In this document: one piece after another, positions 16,537-25,040 of the stretch
Layout of the letters: each line of letters begins with the position of its first letter
How positions within the stretch are numbered: position 1 is the stretch's first letter
Source: Prauserella shujinwangii
GTDB lineage: Bacteria > Actinomycetota > Actinomycetes > Mycobacteriales > Pseudonocardiaceae
Length of the DNA: 64,000 bases
Direction of reading: 5' to 3'
Assembly (NCBI RefSeq): GCF_003001955.1
Contig: NZ_PVNH01000015.1
Location: 1-64,000, forward strand
Program-made: the position numbers and the translations under genes
Notes under the pieces: model-generated
Seen by the model: the letters and a program-made list of their open reading frames with translations, nothing else
Databases searched by the model: none
Told to the model about the DNA's origin: nothing

Positions 16537-17927
16537 GCCGCCCACAGCGGAACCGCACCGGTGGCCAGCGCGACCGCCAGCATCACCACACCGGTGAGCC
16601 ACGCCCAGCCGAGCAGGTGCCGGATGTGCCTGCCGATCTCGACCCCGCTGAGCCCGACCAGCAGGAAGAACGACCCGGTCAGCGGGCTGATCGGGAACCC
16701 GACCGTCTCCTCGCCGAGGAGGGACGCCTGGGCGATCGCGACCCCGCTGACGCCGAACTGCTCGCCCACGCCGATGAGTACCGGGAGCACTCCGAAGTAG
16801 TACGCGTCCGGACCGAACAGCAGGCTCAGCGGCACCGCGACCAGTCCAGCCAGCACCGGCAACGCGGGCGCGGCGCCCCCGGGGACCAGCGCCGCCGCGC
16901 TCCGCGCCATCGCCTCGATCATGCCGGTGCCCTCGAGAATCCCCAGGAAGACACCCGCCGCCAGCAACGTGGTCGCCATCAGCATGGCGCCCCGCGCGTG
17001 CGCCTCGATCCGCGCCGTCTGCCGCTTCAGCCCCGGGTAGTTCACGACCAGCGCCACCACCACGGCGGCGAGGAACAACAGCTCCGGGGGCGCCACGGCG
17101 GCCACCAGGCCGGCGACCACGGCGCCGGTGAGCACGACGTTGAACCAGAGCAGGCGCGGCCTGCGCAGCTCCTCCTCGGCAGCGTCCGCGGGCCCGTCCG
17201 CACCGGCCGCGGGCGGGCCCGCCGCACCGCCGGGCACCCCGGCACCACCGGTCGGCACGGTGCCGTCACCACCGGCGCCCACGGCCACCCCGTCGCGCGC
17301 GGCGACGGGGTGGCCGATCCGGCGGCTCTCCCTGCGGCCCAGGAACCACGCGATCGCCAGCGCGGCCACGATCCCGGCCACCTGCGCCGGGATCAACGGC
17401 ACCCACAGATCGTTCACCGGAACGCCGGTGGTCGTGGCGGCCCTGGCGGTGGGCCCTCCCCACGGCAGCAGGTTCATCACGCCCGCACCCAGCCCGACAC
17501 AGGTGGCCAGCACGAGCCTGCGCATGCCGAGCCGGTCGAAGACGGGCAGCATCGCCGGGATCGTGATCAGGAACGTCGTCGCCCCCGCCCCGTCGAGGTG
17601 GGCGGCGGCCGCCAGCGCCGTGGTGGCCACGCACACCGTGGCGGGTGCGCTGCCCGCGAAACCGACGATCCGCTCGATGACCGGATCGAACATGCCCGCG
17701 TCCCGCATCACTCCGAAGTAGACGATGGCGAAGACGAACATCGCGGTGACCCCGGCGACGTCGCCGATCCCCGACTCGACGAACTCGCCGATCTCCGCGG
17801 GGGCGAACCCGGCGACGAGGCCGGTGACCACCGGGACGCCCGCGAGCGCGACCACGGCGGCCACCCGGTTCGTCAGCAGCAGTACCAGGATCGCACCGAC
17901 GGTCAGAAACCCCATGAGCGACAACAT
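16533..17927 (-). CDS. CitMHS-family organic acid transporter
   Basis: 464 residues with about 12 hydrophobic helices. Family landmarks: MLSLMGFLTVGAILVLLLTN at the N-terminus, IVYFGVMRDAGMFDPVIERIV, DGAGATTFLITIPAMLPV, MNLLPWGGPTARAA and FGPDAYYFGVLPVL. CitMHS proteins import metal-citrate or related carboxylates by proton symport. A hydrophilic, Gly/Pro-rich central loop (about residues 215-255) separates two halves. As first gene of the AtuA operon it probably brings in the acid that the operon degrades. It is divergent from a LysR gene. Confidence 0.85.
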   Translation of the reverse strand: MLSLMGFLTVGAILVLLLTNRVAAVVALAGVPVVTGLVAGFAPAEIGEFVESGIGDVAGVTAMFVFAIVYFGVMRDAGMFDPVIERIVGFAGSAPATVCVATTALAAAAHLDGAGATTFLITIPAMLPVFDRLGMRRLVLATCVGLGAGVMNLLPWGGPTARAATTTGVPVNDLWVPLIPAQVAGIVAALAIAWFLGRRESRRIGHPVAARDGVAVGAGGDGTVPTGGAGVPGGAAGPPAAGADGPADAAEEELRRPRLLWFNVVLTGAVVAGLVAAVAPPELLFLAAVVVALVVNYPGLKRQTARIEAHARGAMLMATTLLAAGVFLGILEGTGMIEAMARSAAALVPGGAAPALPVLAGLVAVPLSLLFGPDAYYFGVLPVLIGVGEQFGVSGVAIAQASLLGEETVGFPISPLTGSFFLLVGLSGVEIGRHIRHLLGWAWLTGVVMLAVALATGAVPLWAA

Positions 17928-18009
17928 TGTCCGGGACCTCTCACGAGACGACAGGAAACGGCTCGCGCCGTGCGTGGAAGTGTGCTGGCCCCCGGCCATG
18001 GCGTCCAAC

Positions 18010-18030
18010 ATTGATCGGACATAGATTGAT
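18010..18030. promoter_or_regulatory. Candidate LysR binding region
   Basis: Direct repeats ATTGAT at 18010-18015 and 18025-18030 lie in the 108-bp space between the divergent CitMHS and LysR genes. The second copy ends five bases before the LysR ATG. There is no Shine-Dalgarno before that ATG, so the LysR message may be leaderless and the repeats may overlap its promoter. Confidence 0.35.
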
Positions 18031-18035
18031 GCGTC

Positions 18036-18980
18036 ATGAGCATAGATCTGTCGATCCGCCAGCTCCGGGTCGTGGTCGCGGTCGCCGACGCGGGCGGGTA
18101 CACGGCGGCCGCACGCGACCTCCACCTCGCGCAGTCGTCGCTGAGCCGGGCCGTGCTCGACGTCGAACGCCGCGTTGGCGTCCAGCTGTTCGAGCGCACC
18201 ACCCGGCAGGTGCGGCCGACACCGGACGGCGCGGAGTTCCTCGCCATCGCGCGGCGGCTGCTCGGCGAGTTCGACGCCGCCCTCAACCACTTCCACGGCT
18301 ACCTGGCGGGCACGAGGGGTTCGGTGTCCGTCGCGGCGTTGCCCTCGCTCGCGGCGAGCATGCTCCCGCCCGCACTCGCCGCGTTCCGCCGCGACCGGCC
18401 GGATGTCTCGATCACCGTCCACGACGGACTGTCCGCCGAGGTGCTAGACCACGTGCGTTCCGGTGTGGTCGACATGGCCGTGACCGTCGCGCACACGGTG
18501 CCGCGCGCCCTGCGCGCCGAACCGGTCGCGGTCGACGCCTTCGTCTGCGTGTTCCCACCGGAGCACCGGTTCGCGCGCCGGGAGCGGGTTCGATGGCGCG
18601 ATCTCCGCGGCGAACCGTTCGTGGCGTTCGACCACAACACCAGCATCCGGTCCTCAGTGGAACGTGCGCTGACCGAGCAGGGGGTCGAGCTCGGGCCCGT
18701 GACGGAGGCCCGCAACGTCGGCGCCGTCGCCGGGCTGACCGCGGCCGGGCTCGGTGTGTCCATGGTGCCCGCTCTCGTGCTGCCGATGATGGGCTTCGCC
18801 GGCCTGCGCTCACGTCCGGCGGCGGAACCGGCCGTGGAACGGGACATCCGGCTCGTCCACGACCCGAGGCGCCCGCTCTCCCGCACCGCCCGCGCGCTCA
18901 TGACGCTGCTCGGCCAGGCCGCCGCGCAGGGGCTCGGCCTGCCCGACGGCGCCCGGTGGGTGCCCACCCGGCCGGGATAG
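18036..18980 (+). CDS. LysR-family regulator of the AtuA/CitMHS operon
   Basis: 314 residues. N-terminal winged HTH: RQLRVVVAVADAGGYTAAARDLHLAQSSLSRAVLDVERRVGVQLFERT. Effector domain from about residue 90 (RGSVSVAALPSLAASMLPPAL). It is divergent from the CitMHS-AtuA operon, the normal arrangement for a LysR activator of a catabolic operon; the inducer would be the imported acid or its CoA ester. ATG at 18036 has no SD. Confidence 0.85.
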   Translation: MSIDLSIRQLRVVVAVADAGGYTAAARDLHLAQSSLSRAVLDVERRVGVQLFERTTRQVRPTPDGAEFLAIARRLLGEFDAALNHFHGYLAGTRGSVSVAALPSLAASMLPPALAAFRRDRPDVSITVHDGLSAEVLDHVRSGVVDMAVTVAHTVPRALRAEPVAVDAFVCVFPPEHRFARRERVRWRDLRGEPFVAFDHNTSIRSSVERALTEQGVELGPVTEARNVGAVAGLTAAGLGVSMVPALVLPMMGFAGLRSRPAAEPAVERDIRLVHDPRRPLSRTARALMTLLGQAAAQGLGLPDGARWVPTRPG

Positions 18981-19009
18981 GCAGCGGGCACTCCGGGTAC
19001 CCGGCGACC

Positions 19010-19198
19010 ATGACGACCTCCGAACCGTTCGAACCGAACCTGCACCCCGACCGCGACCCGATCCCGGCGGCCGACCCCGGCCGCGGCGCGCCCGACACCG
19101 CACCCGGTTTCGGCGCCGAGGGCGACGAACCGGAGGACGATCCCCGGCGCACGCCGCCCGGCGAGGACGGCGACCGGGACGACCCGCCCGCCGGCTGA
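19010..19198 (+). CDS. Small acidic disordered protein
   Basis: 62 codons; ATG 29 bp after the LysR stop. The product is rich in Asp, Glu, Pro and Gly with no hydrophobic core (EPFEPNLHPDRDPIPAADPG, DEPEDDPRR), so it is probably intrinsically disordered. Similar short acidic proteins are common in actinobacteria, without known function. Coding status is moderately supported by composition only. Confidence 0.4.
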   Translation: MTTSEPFEPNLHPDRDPIPAADPGRGAPDTAPGFGAEGDEPEDDPRRTPPGEDGDRDDPPAG

Positions 19199-19234
19199 GG
19201 GCGGCGCACGCGACCCGCCCGGCATCATGGGCCG

Positions 19235-19816
19235 ATGACCATCGCCCCGCGCGTCCCCCGGCTCACCTCCGCCCGGTTCGTGCTCCGTGAATGGACCTAC
19301 GCCGACGTGCCCACCGTCCGCGAGGCAGGGCGCGACCCCTACATCCCGCTCATCACGACCGTGCCGGGCAACGGCGACGACGAGGAATGCCGGGCGTTCG
19401 TCGAGCGCCAGTGGCGGCGGGCCGCGGAAGGCTCCGGGTACTCCTTCGCCGCCGCGGAATGGGGCCCCGGCCGCGCCATCGGCCACGTCAGCGTGTCGCT
19501 GCGGGACGCGGACCAGGGCCGCGCCTCGCTCGGCTACTGGCTGCTCGCGGGCGGTCGCGGCCGGGGCGCCGCCGCCGAGCTCCTGCGCACCGTGGCGGAC
19601 TGGACACTGACCGAACTCGGCCTGCCGCGTCTCGAGCTCCACATCGAACCGTGGAACCGAGCGTCGATCCGCACCGGCGAGCGCGCCGGGTTCGTCCGGG
19701 AGGGGCTGCTGCGCCGTTGGCGCGAGATCGGCGGCGAGCGGCGCGACCTGTATCTGTACTCCCGGCTCGACACCGACCCGTTTCCCCCGGCTCACCCGGA
19801 AGGGCAACCGCGGTAA
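19235..19816 (+). CDS. GNAT acetyltransferase, RimJ/RimL type
   Basis: 193 residues. RLTSARFVLREWTYADVPTV is the usual N-terminus of the RimJ/RimL-like branch; SLGYWLLAGGRGRGAAAELLRTVADW is the acetyl-CoA binding motif and LELHIEPWNRASIRTGERAGFVREG is the conserved C-terminal strand-helix. Such proteins acetylate N-termini of proteins or small amines. No operon partner is evident. Confidence 0.85.
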   Translation: MTIAPRVPRLTSARFVLREWTYADVPTVREAGRDPYIPLITTVPGNGDDEECRAFVERQWRRAAEGSGYSFAAAEWGPGRAIGHVSVSLRDADQGRASLGYWLLAGGRGRGAAAELLRTVADWTLTELGLPRLELHIEPWNRASIRTGERAGFVREGLLRRWREIGGERRDLYLYSRLDTDPFPPAHPEGQPR

Positions 19817-19886
19817 CGGCGCGGCGGTGCGGGCGATGGTGAGGGCATCGCCCCCGCGATTCCCGCCGCTCCCGAAAGGCCCGCCC

Positions 19887-20570
19887 GTGTCCGTCCCCAC
19901 CGCGGTACCCCCGCCCGCTCGCACCGTCGCCCCGCCCAGGTTCGGCGGGCTCGCCCGCGCCGCGGTACTGCTCGGCGTCGTCGGCCTCGCCGGCTCGGCA
20001 GTCCACTCGGTCAACCGGATCACCGTCCTCGCGGCGGTGGCGGGAATCCTCGCCGGGGCCGTCGCCCTGTTCGGTGGGCGCAGGGCGCTCGCCGCGATCG
20101 GCACGGCGTCCGGCGTGACCGGGGTCGTGCTCACCGTCGCGGTGCAGCTGTCCGGCTTCGACGCCGTCGACCGCGCACTCGACCGCATCAACTCCCGCGA
20201 GGTTCCGGCGGAGAGCGCGGTGGGCACCGTGCCCACCACGTATGTCCTCGGTGACACCCACCGCGGTGCGTCCCTCGACCTGACCGTCGCCAACCCGCGC
20301 ACCCTGCCCACCGGGGCGCTCGCCTACGACGTGACCATCGCGAACAGGTCCGGCGAGGCGTTCCCCCTCGCGCTGCTCGACATCCGCGCCACCGTGGGCA
20401 GCACACCCGCCGCCCGGGACGCGGGCCTGCCCACGCCGTCTCCGCCGGAGCTGCCGCCGGGGCAGTCCGTCACGTTCGCGGTCGCCTTCACCGGCCCCGC
20501 GGAGGGCGAGGTGCTCCTGCAGCTCGGTTCGCCCCGGTCGGGCACCGTCTACTTCTCCCACATGCGCTGA
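19887..20570 (+). CDS. Membrane protein with extracytoplasmic beta domain
   Basis: 227 residues from GTG 19887, preceded by GAAAGG; the frame is open from 19827 but that head looks non-coding. Three hydrophobic helices lie in the first half (LARAAVLLGVVGLAGSAVHS, ITVLAAVAGILAGAVALFGG, IGTASGVTGVVLTVAVQ), as in DUF4190-like proteins. The second half resembles a DUF4352-type immunoglobulin-like domain (LDLTVANPRTL, YDVTIANRSGEAFPL, LLDIRATVG, LPPGQSVTFAVAF). Role unknown; possibly at the cell surface. Confidence 0.6.
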   Translation: MSVPTAVPPPARTVAPPRFGGLARAAVLLGVVGLAGSAVHSVNRITVLAAVAGILAGAVALFGGRRALAAIGTASGVTGVVLTVAVQLSGFDAVDRALDRINSREVPAESAVGTVPTTYVLGDTHRGASLDLTVANPRTLPTGALAYDVTIANRSGEAFPLALLDIRATVGSTPAARDAGLPTPSPPELPPGQSVTFAVAFTGPAEGEVLLQLGSPRSGTVYFSHMR

Positions 20571-20656
20571 CCGGACGGCCTACGCACACCGGCGTACGCG
20601 CGAATGCCGTCGGCGAACCGACGCGGACCGGCAGGCCGGGCGCCCACGATGGGGGC

Positions 20657-21562
20657 ATGACGACGAATCCCGTCGAGACCCACGGGCTCGGCAAGCGCTA
20701 CGGAGGCACGGTCGCGGTCCGGGACCTCGATCTCACCGTGCGGCCCGGAGAGGTGTATGGCTTCCTCGGGCCCAACGGCGCGGGCAAGACGACCACCCTG
20801 CGCATGCTGCTCGGCCTCATCCGGCCCACCTCCGGCGGCGTCCGGCTGTTCGGGGCGCCACCGGGACCCGGCAGCCTGCGGCACGTCGGCGCGCTTGTCG
20901 AGGGCCCGGCCTTCTACCCGTATCTCTCGGGCCGCCGCAACCTCGCCGTGCTCGCCGACCACGCGGGGGTGCCCCGTTCCCGGGCCGGTACCGCGCTGGC
21001 TCGCGTGGGCCTGACCGGCCGCGCGGGCGACCGGTACTCCGGTTACTCGCTCGGTATGAAGCAACGCCTCGGGCTCGCCGCCGCCCTGCTCAAGGAGCCC
21101 CGGCTGCTCGTCCTCGACGAACCGACCAACGGCCTGGACCCGGCGGGCATGGCCGAGATGCGCCGGACGATCCGGGCCCTCGCCGATGGGGGCTGCACCG
21201 TCCTGCTGTCGAGCCACCTGCTCGCCGAGGTCGAGCAGATCTGTGACCGGGTGGGCGTGCTGCACGGTGGCAGGCTGGTCGCCGAATCCACTGTGGAGGA
21301 GCTACGGACCGGCGGTGCCCTCCGGGTGGTGGCCGGCCCGGAAGACCGGGCCAGGGACCGGGTCGTCGCGCTGCTCGGCGCGGAGCGGGTCCGCGCCGAC
21401 GACGGTGGCGCGCTGCTCGTCGACGTCGAGCGCGACCAGGCTCCCCGGGTCAACGCCGAGCTGGTACGGGCCGGTGTCGACGTGCACGAGCTGTGCTGGA
21501 GCGAGCCGGACCTGGAGCGGAGGTTCCTCGAACTGACCGGAGGTGACCCGGATGTGGCGTGA
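20657..21562 (+). CDS. ABC-2 exporter ATP-binding protein
   Basis: 301 residues. Walker A GPNGAGKTTT (about residues 39-48), signature SGYSLGMKQRLGLA with the variant YSLGMKQ, Walker B RLLVLDEPTNGLDP, and H-loop LSSHLLAEVEQ. This is the DrrA/CcmA-like exporter class with a C-terminal extension. Its end overlaps the start of the permease gene by 11 bp, so the pair makes one transporter. The substrate may be a peptide, antibiotic or lipid; it cannot be stated. Confidence 0.9.
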   Translation: MTTNPVETHGLGKRYGGTVAVRDLDLTVRPGEVYGFLGPNGAGKTTTLRMLLGLIRPTSGGVRLFGAPPGPGSLRHVGALVEGPAFYPYLSGRRNLAVLADHAGVPRSRAGTALARVGLTGRAGDRYSGYSLGMKQRLGLAAALLKEPRLLVLDEPTNGLDPAGMAEMRRTIRALADGGCTVLLSSHLLAEVEQICDRVGVLHGGRLVAESTVEELRTGGALRVVAGPEDRARDRVVALLGAERVRADDGGALLVDVERDQAPRVNAELVRAGVDVHELCWSEPDLERRFLELTGGDPDVA

Positions 21563-22376
21563 CGTGCGCGCGGAGCTCGCGAAGCAGGCCTACCGGCCGG
21601 CGAGCTGGCTCCTGCTGGCCATCGGCGTGGTGCTCAGCGCCACCTTCGCGCACGCGGTGCCGTACGCGGGCTACCGCGGCGCCGCGTCCGGGGCGCCCGG
21701 CGCGGGCCGGGGGCTCGCGGAGATGCTGCCCGCCCAGTTCGCGGGCAACGCGATCGCGGGCACGCCCGTCTTCGTCGGCGCGCTCGCGCTGATCTTCGGG
21801 GTTCTCGTGGCGGGCGGCGAGTACGGCTACGCGACGTGGAAGACCGTCCTCGTCCAGCAGCCGTCGCGGGCCACCGTCTACACCGCGAAGCTCGTCACGG
21901 TGGCGGTCGGCGCGCTGCTGCTGGTGCTGGCGCTGCTCGCGGTCAGCGCGGCCGCGAGCGCGGTGATCGCCGCGCTGGAGGACCAGCCTGGCGGCTGGCC
22001 GTCGGGCACCGCGGTCCTGCGCGGGGCGGGCGCGGGCTGGCTGGTCACCACGATGTGGGGCACGCTCGGGGTCCTCCTGGCGGTGGCCCTGCGCTCGGTG
22101 GCGTTGCCGGTCGGCCTGGGCCTGGTGTGGCTGCTCGCGGTGCAGAACCTGCTGGCCGCCATCGCGGCTCCGCTGCTGGACTGGGTCGCCGCACTCCAGA
22201 AGGGCCTGCCCGGCGCCAACGCGGGTTCGCTCGTGGCCGCGCTCGGCGCGCCCACCGGCACCCCCGGTGTGGCGCCGCTCGTCGGCGCCGGGCAGGCCGC
22301 GCTCGTCGTCGCCGGTTACCTGGCGGGCTTCGCCCTCCTCGCCGGGTGGTTACTGCGGGCACGGGACCTGGACTGA
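21552..22376 (+). CDS. ABC-2 exporter permease
   Basis: 274 residues, six predicted membrane helices. ATG at 21552 is preferred over GTG 21543 because GGAGGTGA ends about five bases before it. The sequence opens MWRDVRAELAKQAYRPASWLLL, the usual ABC-2 N-terminal amphipathic segment, and the extracellular loop GGEYGYATWKTVLVQQPSR is the typical conserved ABC-2 stretch. It functions as partner of the preceding ATPase. Confidence 0.85.
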   Translation: MWRDVRAELAKQAYRPASWLLLAIGVVLSATFAHAVPYAGYRGAASGAPGAGRGLAEMLPAQFAGNAIAGTPVFVGALALIFGVLVAGGEYGYATWKTVLVQQPSRATVYTAKLVTVAVGALLLVLALLAVSAAASAVIAALEDQPGGWPSGTAVLRGAGAGWLVTTMWGTLGVLLAVALRSVALPVGLGLVWLLAVQNLLAAIAAPLLDWVAALQKGLPGANAGSLVAALGAPTGTPGVAPLVGAGQAALVVAGYLAGFALLAGWLLRARDLD

Positions 22377-22406
22377 CCCGGCCGTAGGGCTGTCTCATGC
22401 CGAGAC

Positions 22407-22422
22407 GTATAGGTCGTTATAC
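22407..22422. repeat. GTATA palindromic repeat, copy 2
   Basis: GTATAGGTCGTTATAC, identical to copy 1 at 14842-14857. It lies 30 bp after the ABC permease stop and between convergent genes. Confidence 0.65.
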
Positions 22423-22463
22423 ACCTGTCTGGGCGTGGCGACGTCGCGATCGCCGCCGGAAGG

Positions 22464-22880
22464 TCACCGAGCGGCCAGGTCCGCGGCCACCGCCGCCACG
22501 GCGGTGGCCGGATCGGGATCGGAGACCAGCGCCACCCCGTCGCAGACCACGGTGCAGGCGGCGGTCGCGGCGTTGAGCTGGCGTACGGACTCCCGCAGCG
22601 AAAGCCCGCGCCGCCGCGCGTCCCGCCAGACGGCGGGCAGCACCCAGGCGGTGTTGCGGGGATCGACGACCGTCAGCTCCACCTCCTCCGGGCCGAACCG
22701 CTCGCGCAGCGCGCGGTAGACGGCGCCCATCCGCTCCATCTCCGGCCGCGCGTGGGCGTACGGGTCGTCGCCGGTGTCGTGCAGCGCGCCCACGGCGTCC
22801 GCGCTGAGCCTGCCGCAACAGCCGGAACCTCCCATCTGCTGGTCCCACTCCCGGACCAGGAGCACCCGGTGCCGCGCCAT
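22464..22880 (-). CDS. Cys-Cys motif protein of unknown function
   Basis: 138 residues; ATG with a perfect GGGAGGTGA upstream. The N-terminus is striking: HRVLLVREWDQQMGGSGCCGRLSAD, a strand followed by a GGSGCCGR loop with adjacent cysteines. The rest alternates helices and strands (RMGAVYRALRERFGPEEVELTVVDPRNTAWVLP, then a C-terminal ACTVVCDGVALVSD), consistent with a thioredoxin-like alpha/beta fold. The vicinal Cys pair suggests redox or metal chemistry. I do not recognise a named family. Confidence 0.7.
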   Translation of the reverse strand: MARHRVLLVREWDQQMGGSGCCGRLSADAVGALHDTGDDPYAHARPEMERMGAVYRALRERFGPEEVELTVVDPRNTAWVLPAVWRDARRRGLSLRESVRQLNAATAACTVVCDGVALVSDPDPATAVAAVAADLAAR

Positions 22881-22904
22881 GGCACTCACCTCCCCCGCCA
22901 GGAT

Positions 22905-23122
22905 CCCACGGATCCGCGAGTCCGCCGTTCCAGAACGCGGATCCACGTCCGCCGCGTGCCGGACACCCGCCGCGAGCAGCGCGTTCGCCGCTACGGTCAC
23001 CGCCGTCGCCGTACCGCCGGGAAGACGCCGCCGGTTCCCGATGATCGCGCCAGCACCGCGTCCAGCAGTGCCGCCTCGACCTGACCTCGCCACCCGCCCG
23101 GCCAGGACACCCACGGCGTCAC
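22905..23122 (-). pseudogene. Remnant of an HhH-GPD-like protein gene
   Basis: Two frames carry neighbouring pieces of one protein: VTPWVSWPGGWRGQVEAALL from GTG 23122, then after a frameshift NRRRLPGGTATAVTVAANAL and LAAGVRHAADVDP. The order and wording resemble an actinobacterial helix-hairpin-helix base-excision-repair-like family from memory. Roughly 45 residues expected between the pieces, and the whole C-terminal half, are missing. It is therefore a deletion remnant, not a gene. The family assignment is tentative; the frame switch is visible in the sequence. Confidence 0.45.
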
Positions 23123-23397
23123 ACCGCACCCTTCGCCTCGGCCACGCTGCCCGGCACACGCCCGCCGTCCCATGCGGGGCGGGGGCACCGCGTTACACGA
23201 TCGCGCAGCGGATCGTTACCGGCGCCCCGGCACGTTGTGCGTATCGGAACCTGGTGCGGGGTGGCGGCTCCTGCCAGAGTGAGGCGCGAGGGAGATCCAC
23301 TGCGCCCTGCCCGGCGAACCTGTGCACGTGCTGTTCTTGGGGGTGAGCATGTTCGCCGGTCGGCTGGGCCAGGCGCTGACGATCCCGGCCTGCCCGT

Positions 23398-24870
23398 TCA
23401 CTGCCCGGGTGGGCCGGGATCGGGTGCCCCGTCCCGCACCCGCAGCGCGAAGTACAGGTCGTACCGCACGGACGGCCCGTGCAGCAGCGAGCGGCGCAGC
23501 AGCGTCTCCGCGCGCACGAGCCGTTTGCGCACCGCGGGCACCGACACCCCGAGCTCGGCGGCAGCCGCGTCCAGCCGGGTGTTGTGCGCGAGCCAGGTGC
23601 GCACGGTCCCCAGCGTGCGCGGCCCGTCCTCGACCAGCGGCGCGAGCTGCCGCGCCGACCACTCGGCCGCGGCCGGGGTGCCGAGCAACGCGTCCAGCTC
23701 CGCGCGGCCGGCGCGTTCCTCCCCCGTCGCGTCCGCCGACAGGCGCAGCGCAAGATGCAGCGCCGCCTGCGTCGCCAGGTCGTGCACGTCCCGTCCCAGG
23801 ATGCGCGCGACCCGTCCCAGGCGCGACGACAAGGTGTTGCGGTGGATCTTCAGCTGTGCCGCGGCCCGCCGGTGGAAGCTCAGCCACGAGTCCAGCGTGA
23901 CCTCCAGCTCCGCGGCGGTGGGCTCCTTCGGCCGCGCGGGCACATGCTGCCGCAACGGCGCCAGCTGCGCGGCGGCCCACGCGTGCGCGGCCGGGCCGAG
24001 GACCGTCGCGAGGTCGTCGGCCGGGCTGAACTCGGCGTACCGCGCCGGGCCGCCGCGCGCGTGCGCCAGCGCGTGGAAGGCCTGCTCGTAGCCGTACCGC
24101 ACGTTCCGCAGCACCACGGGTCCGCTCGCGCCGATCCGCGACCCGCCGCCGTCGGCGAGCTCGCGCAACGCCTCCCCCGCCCTGTCCGCGGCGGGCTCCG
24201 GCACGAGCGCGATGACGTGCCCCGGGTAGACGGGACAGCGCACGATCCACGCCGTCCCCGCCGTCAGCTCCGCGATGCCGGTGGCGAGCCGTTCCCGCGC
24301 GGCCGCGGCACTCTCGGCGACGAACACCCGCAACGTCGCGGGCAGGCGCGGACCGAGCGCGGCGGCGACCCGGTTCGCGGCGTCCCGCTCCCCCAGCATG
24401 AGCAGGTGCAGCACCGCCTCCCGCACGGCCACGTCCGCCCGGTCGACGCGCGCCCGGTCGCGCCGCGCGGCGTCCACCGCCCACCGCAGGGCGAGCAGCC
24501 GGGCTGCGTCGGCGACGACGCCGGACGCGGCCGCGAGGTCGTCCGCACCGGCCATCACGAGCAGCACCGGGCCTCCGGGGCCGTCGCTGATCGACATCGC
24601 GGACACCGTCGACCCACCGTGCCGGACGGTCGCCGAGCGGACCCGGCCCGTACGGATCCGCTCGATGTCCGCGGCGGCGGCCGGGAGCACGTCGGCCGGC
24701 AGGCGGGGATGCGCGTAGACGGGGGACCCGCCGCCGTCGAGGACCGCGGCCCGGCCGTTCACCTCGCGGGCGACCCGGCGGACGAGCCTGCGCAACCCGT
24801 CCTCGCGCGCGGCGTCGGCGTGCATGCGGCGGAGCACGTCGGTCTTCAGCCGCGAATCGGTCACCTCCAT
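23398..24870 (-). CDS. PucR/CdaR-type helix-turn-helix regulator
   Basis: 490 residues from ATG 24870 (MEVTDSRLK). A central GGDEF-like/CdaR region is followed by a C-terminal PucR HTH: AAAQLKIHRNTLSSRLGRVARILGRD. A second, related HTH lies at the extreme end (LDAAAAELGVSVPAVRKRLVRAETLLRR), so the protein carries two DNA-binding-like segments. The N-terminal sensor domain (LRRLVRRVAREVNGRAAVLDGGG) resembles GAF/PucR ligand domains. Such regulators often control purine or amino-acid catabolism; no target is visible in the adjacent genes, though the P450 operon lies just upstream. Confidence 0.75.
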   Translation of the reverse strand: MEVTDSRLKTDVLRRMHADAAREDGLRRLVRRVAREVNGRAAVLDGGGSPVYAHPRLPADVLPAAAADIERIRTGRVRSATVRHGGSTVSAMSISDGPGGPVLLVMAGADDLAAASGVVADAARLLALRWAVDAARRDRARVDRADVAVREAVLHLLMLGERDAANRVAAALGPRLPATLRVFVAESAAAARERLATGIAELTAGTAWIVRCPVYPGHVIALVPEPAADRAGEALRELADGGGSRIGASGPVVLRNVRYGYEQAFHALAHARGGPARYAEFSPADDLATVLGPAAHAWAAAQLAPLRQHVPARPKEPTAAELEVTLDSWLSFHRRAAAQLKIHRNTLSSRLGRVARILGRDVHDLATQAALHLALRLSADATGEERAGRAELDALLGTPAAAEWSARQLAPLVEDGPRTLGTVRTWLAHNTRLDAAAAELGVSVPAVRKRLVRAETLLRRSLLHGPSVRYDLYFALRVRDGAPDPGPPGQ

Positions 24871-24997
24871 GGGACGCCGACAGTAGCGGACACGCGCTCC
24901 GGCTCCACGCCCGGATGCCGTGCCGAGCGGGGAAACGACGCGCCCGGCACGCGCGCCGCGCCGCTCGCACCCGGAACGGGGACTTCGCCGCCGTGAG

Positions 24998-25031
24998 CGC
25001 GGCACTCGCGCACCTGAGCGGGGGACTCGCG
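24998..25031 (+). repeat. 34-bp dispersed repeat, copy 2
   Basis: Starts CGCGGCACTCGCG and ends CTGAGCGGGGGACTCGCG; 32 of 34 bases match the minus-strand copy at 14646-14679. It sits ten bases beyond the P450 stop codon, between that gene and the PucR-type gene. A fragment with CGCGGCACTCGC occurs at 47937-47948. Confidence 0.7.
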
Positions 25032-25040
25032 AGGGTGTCC

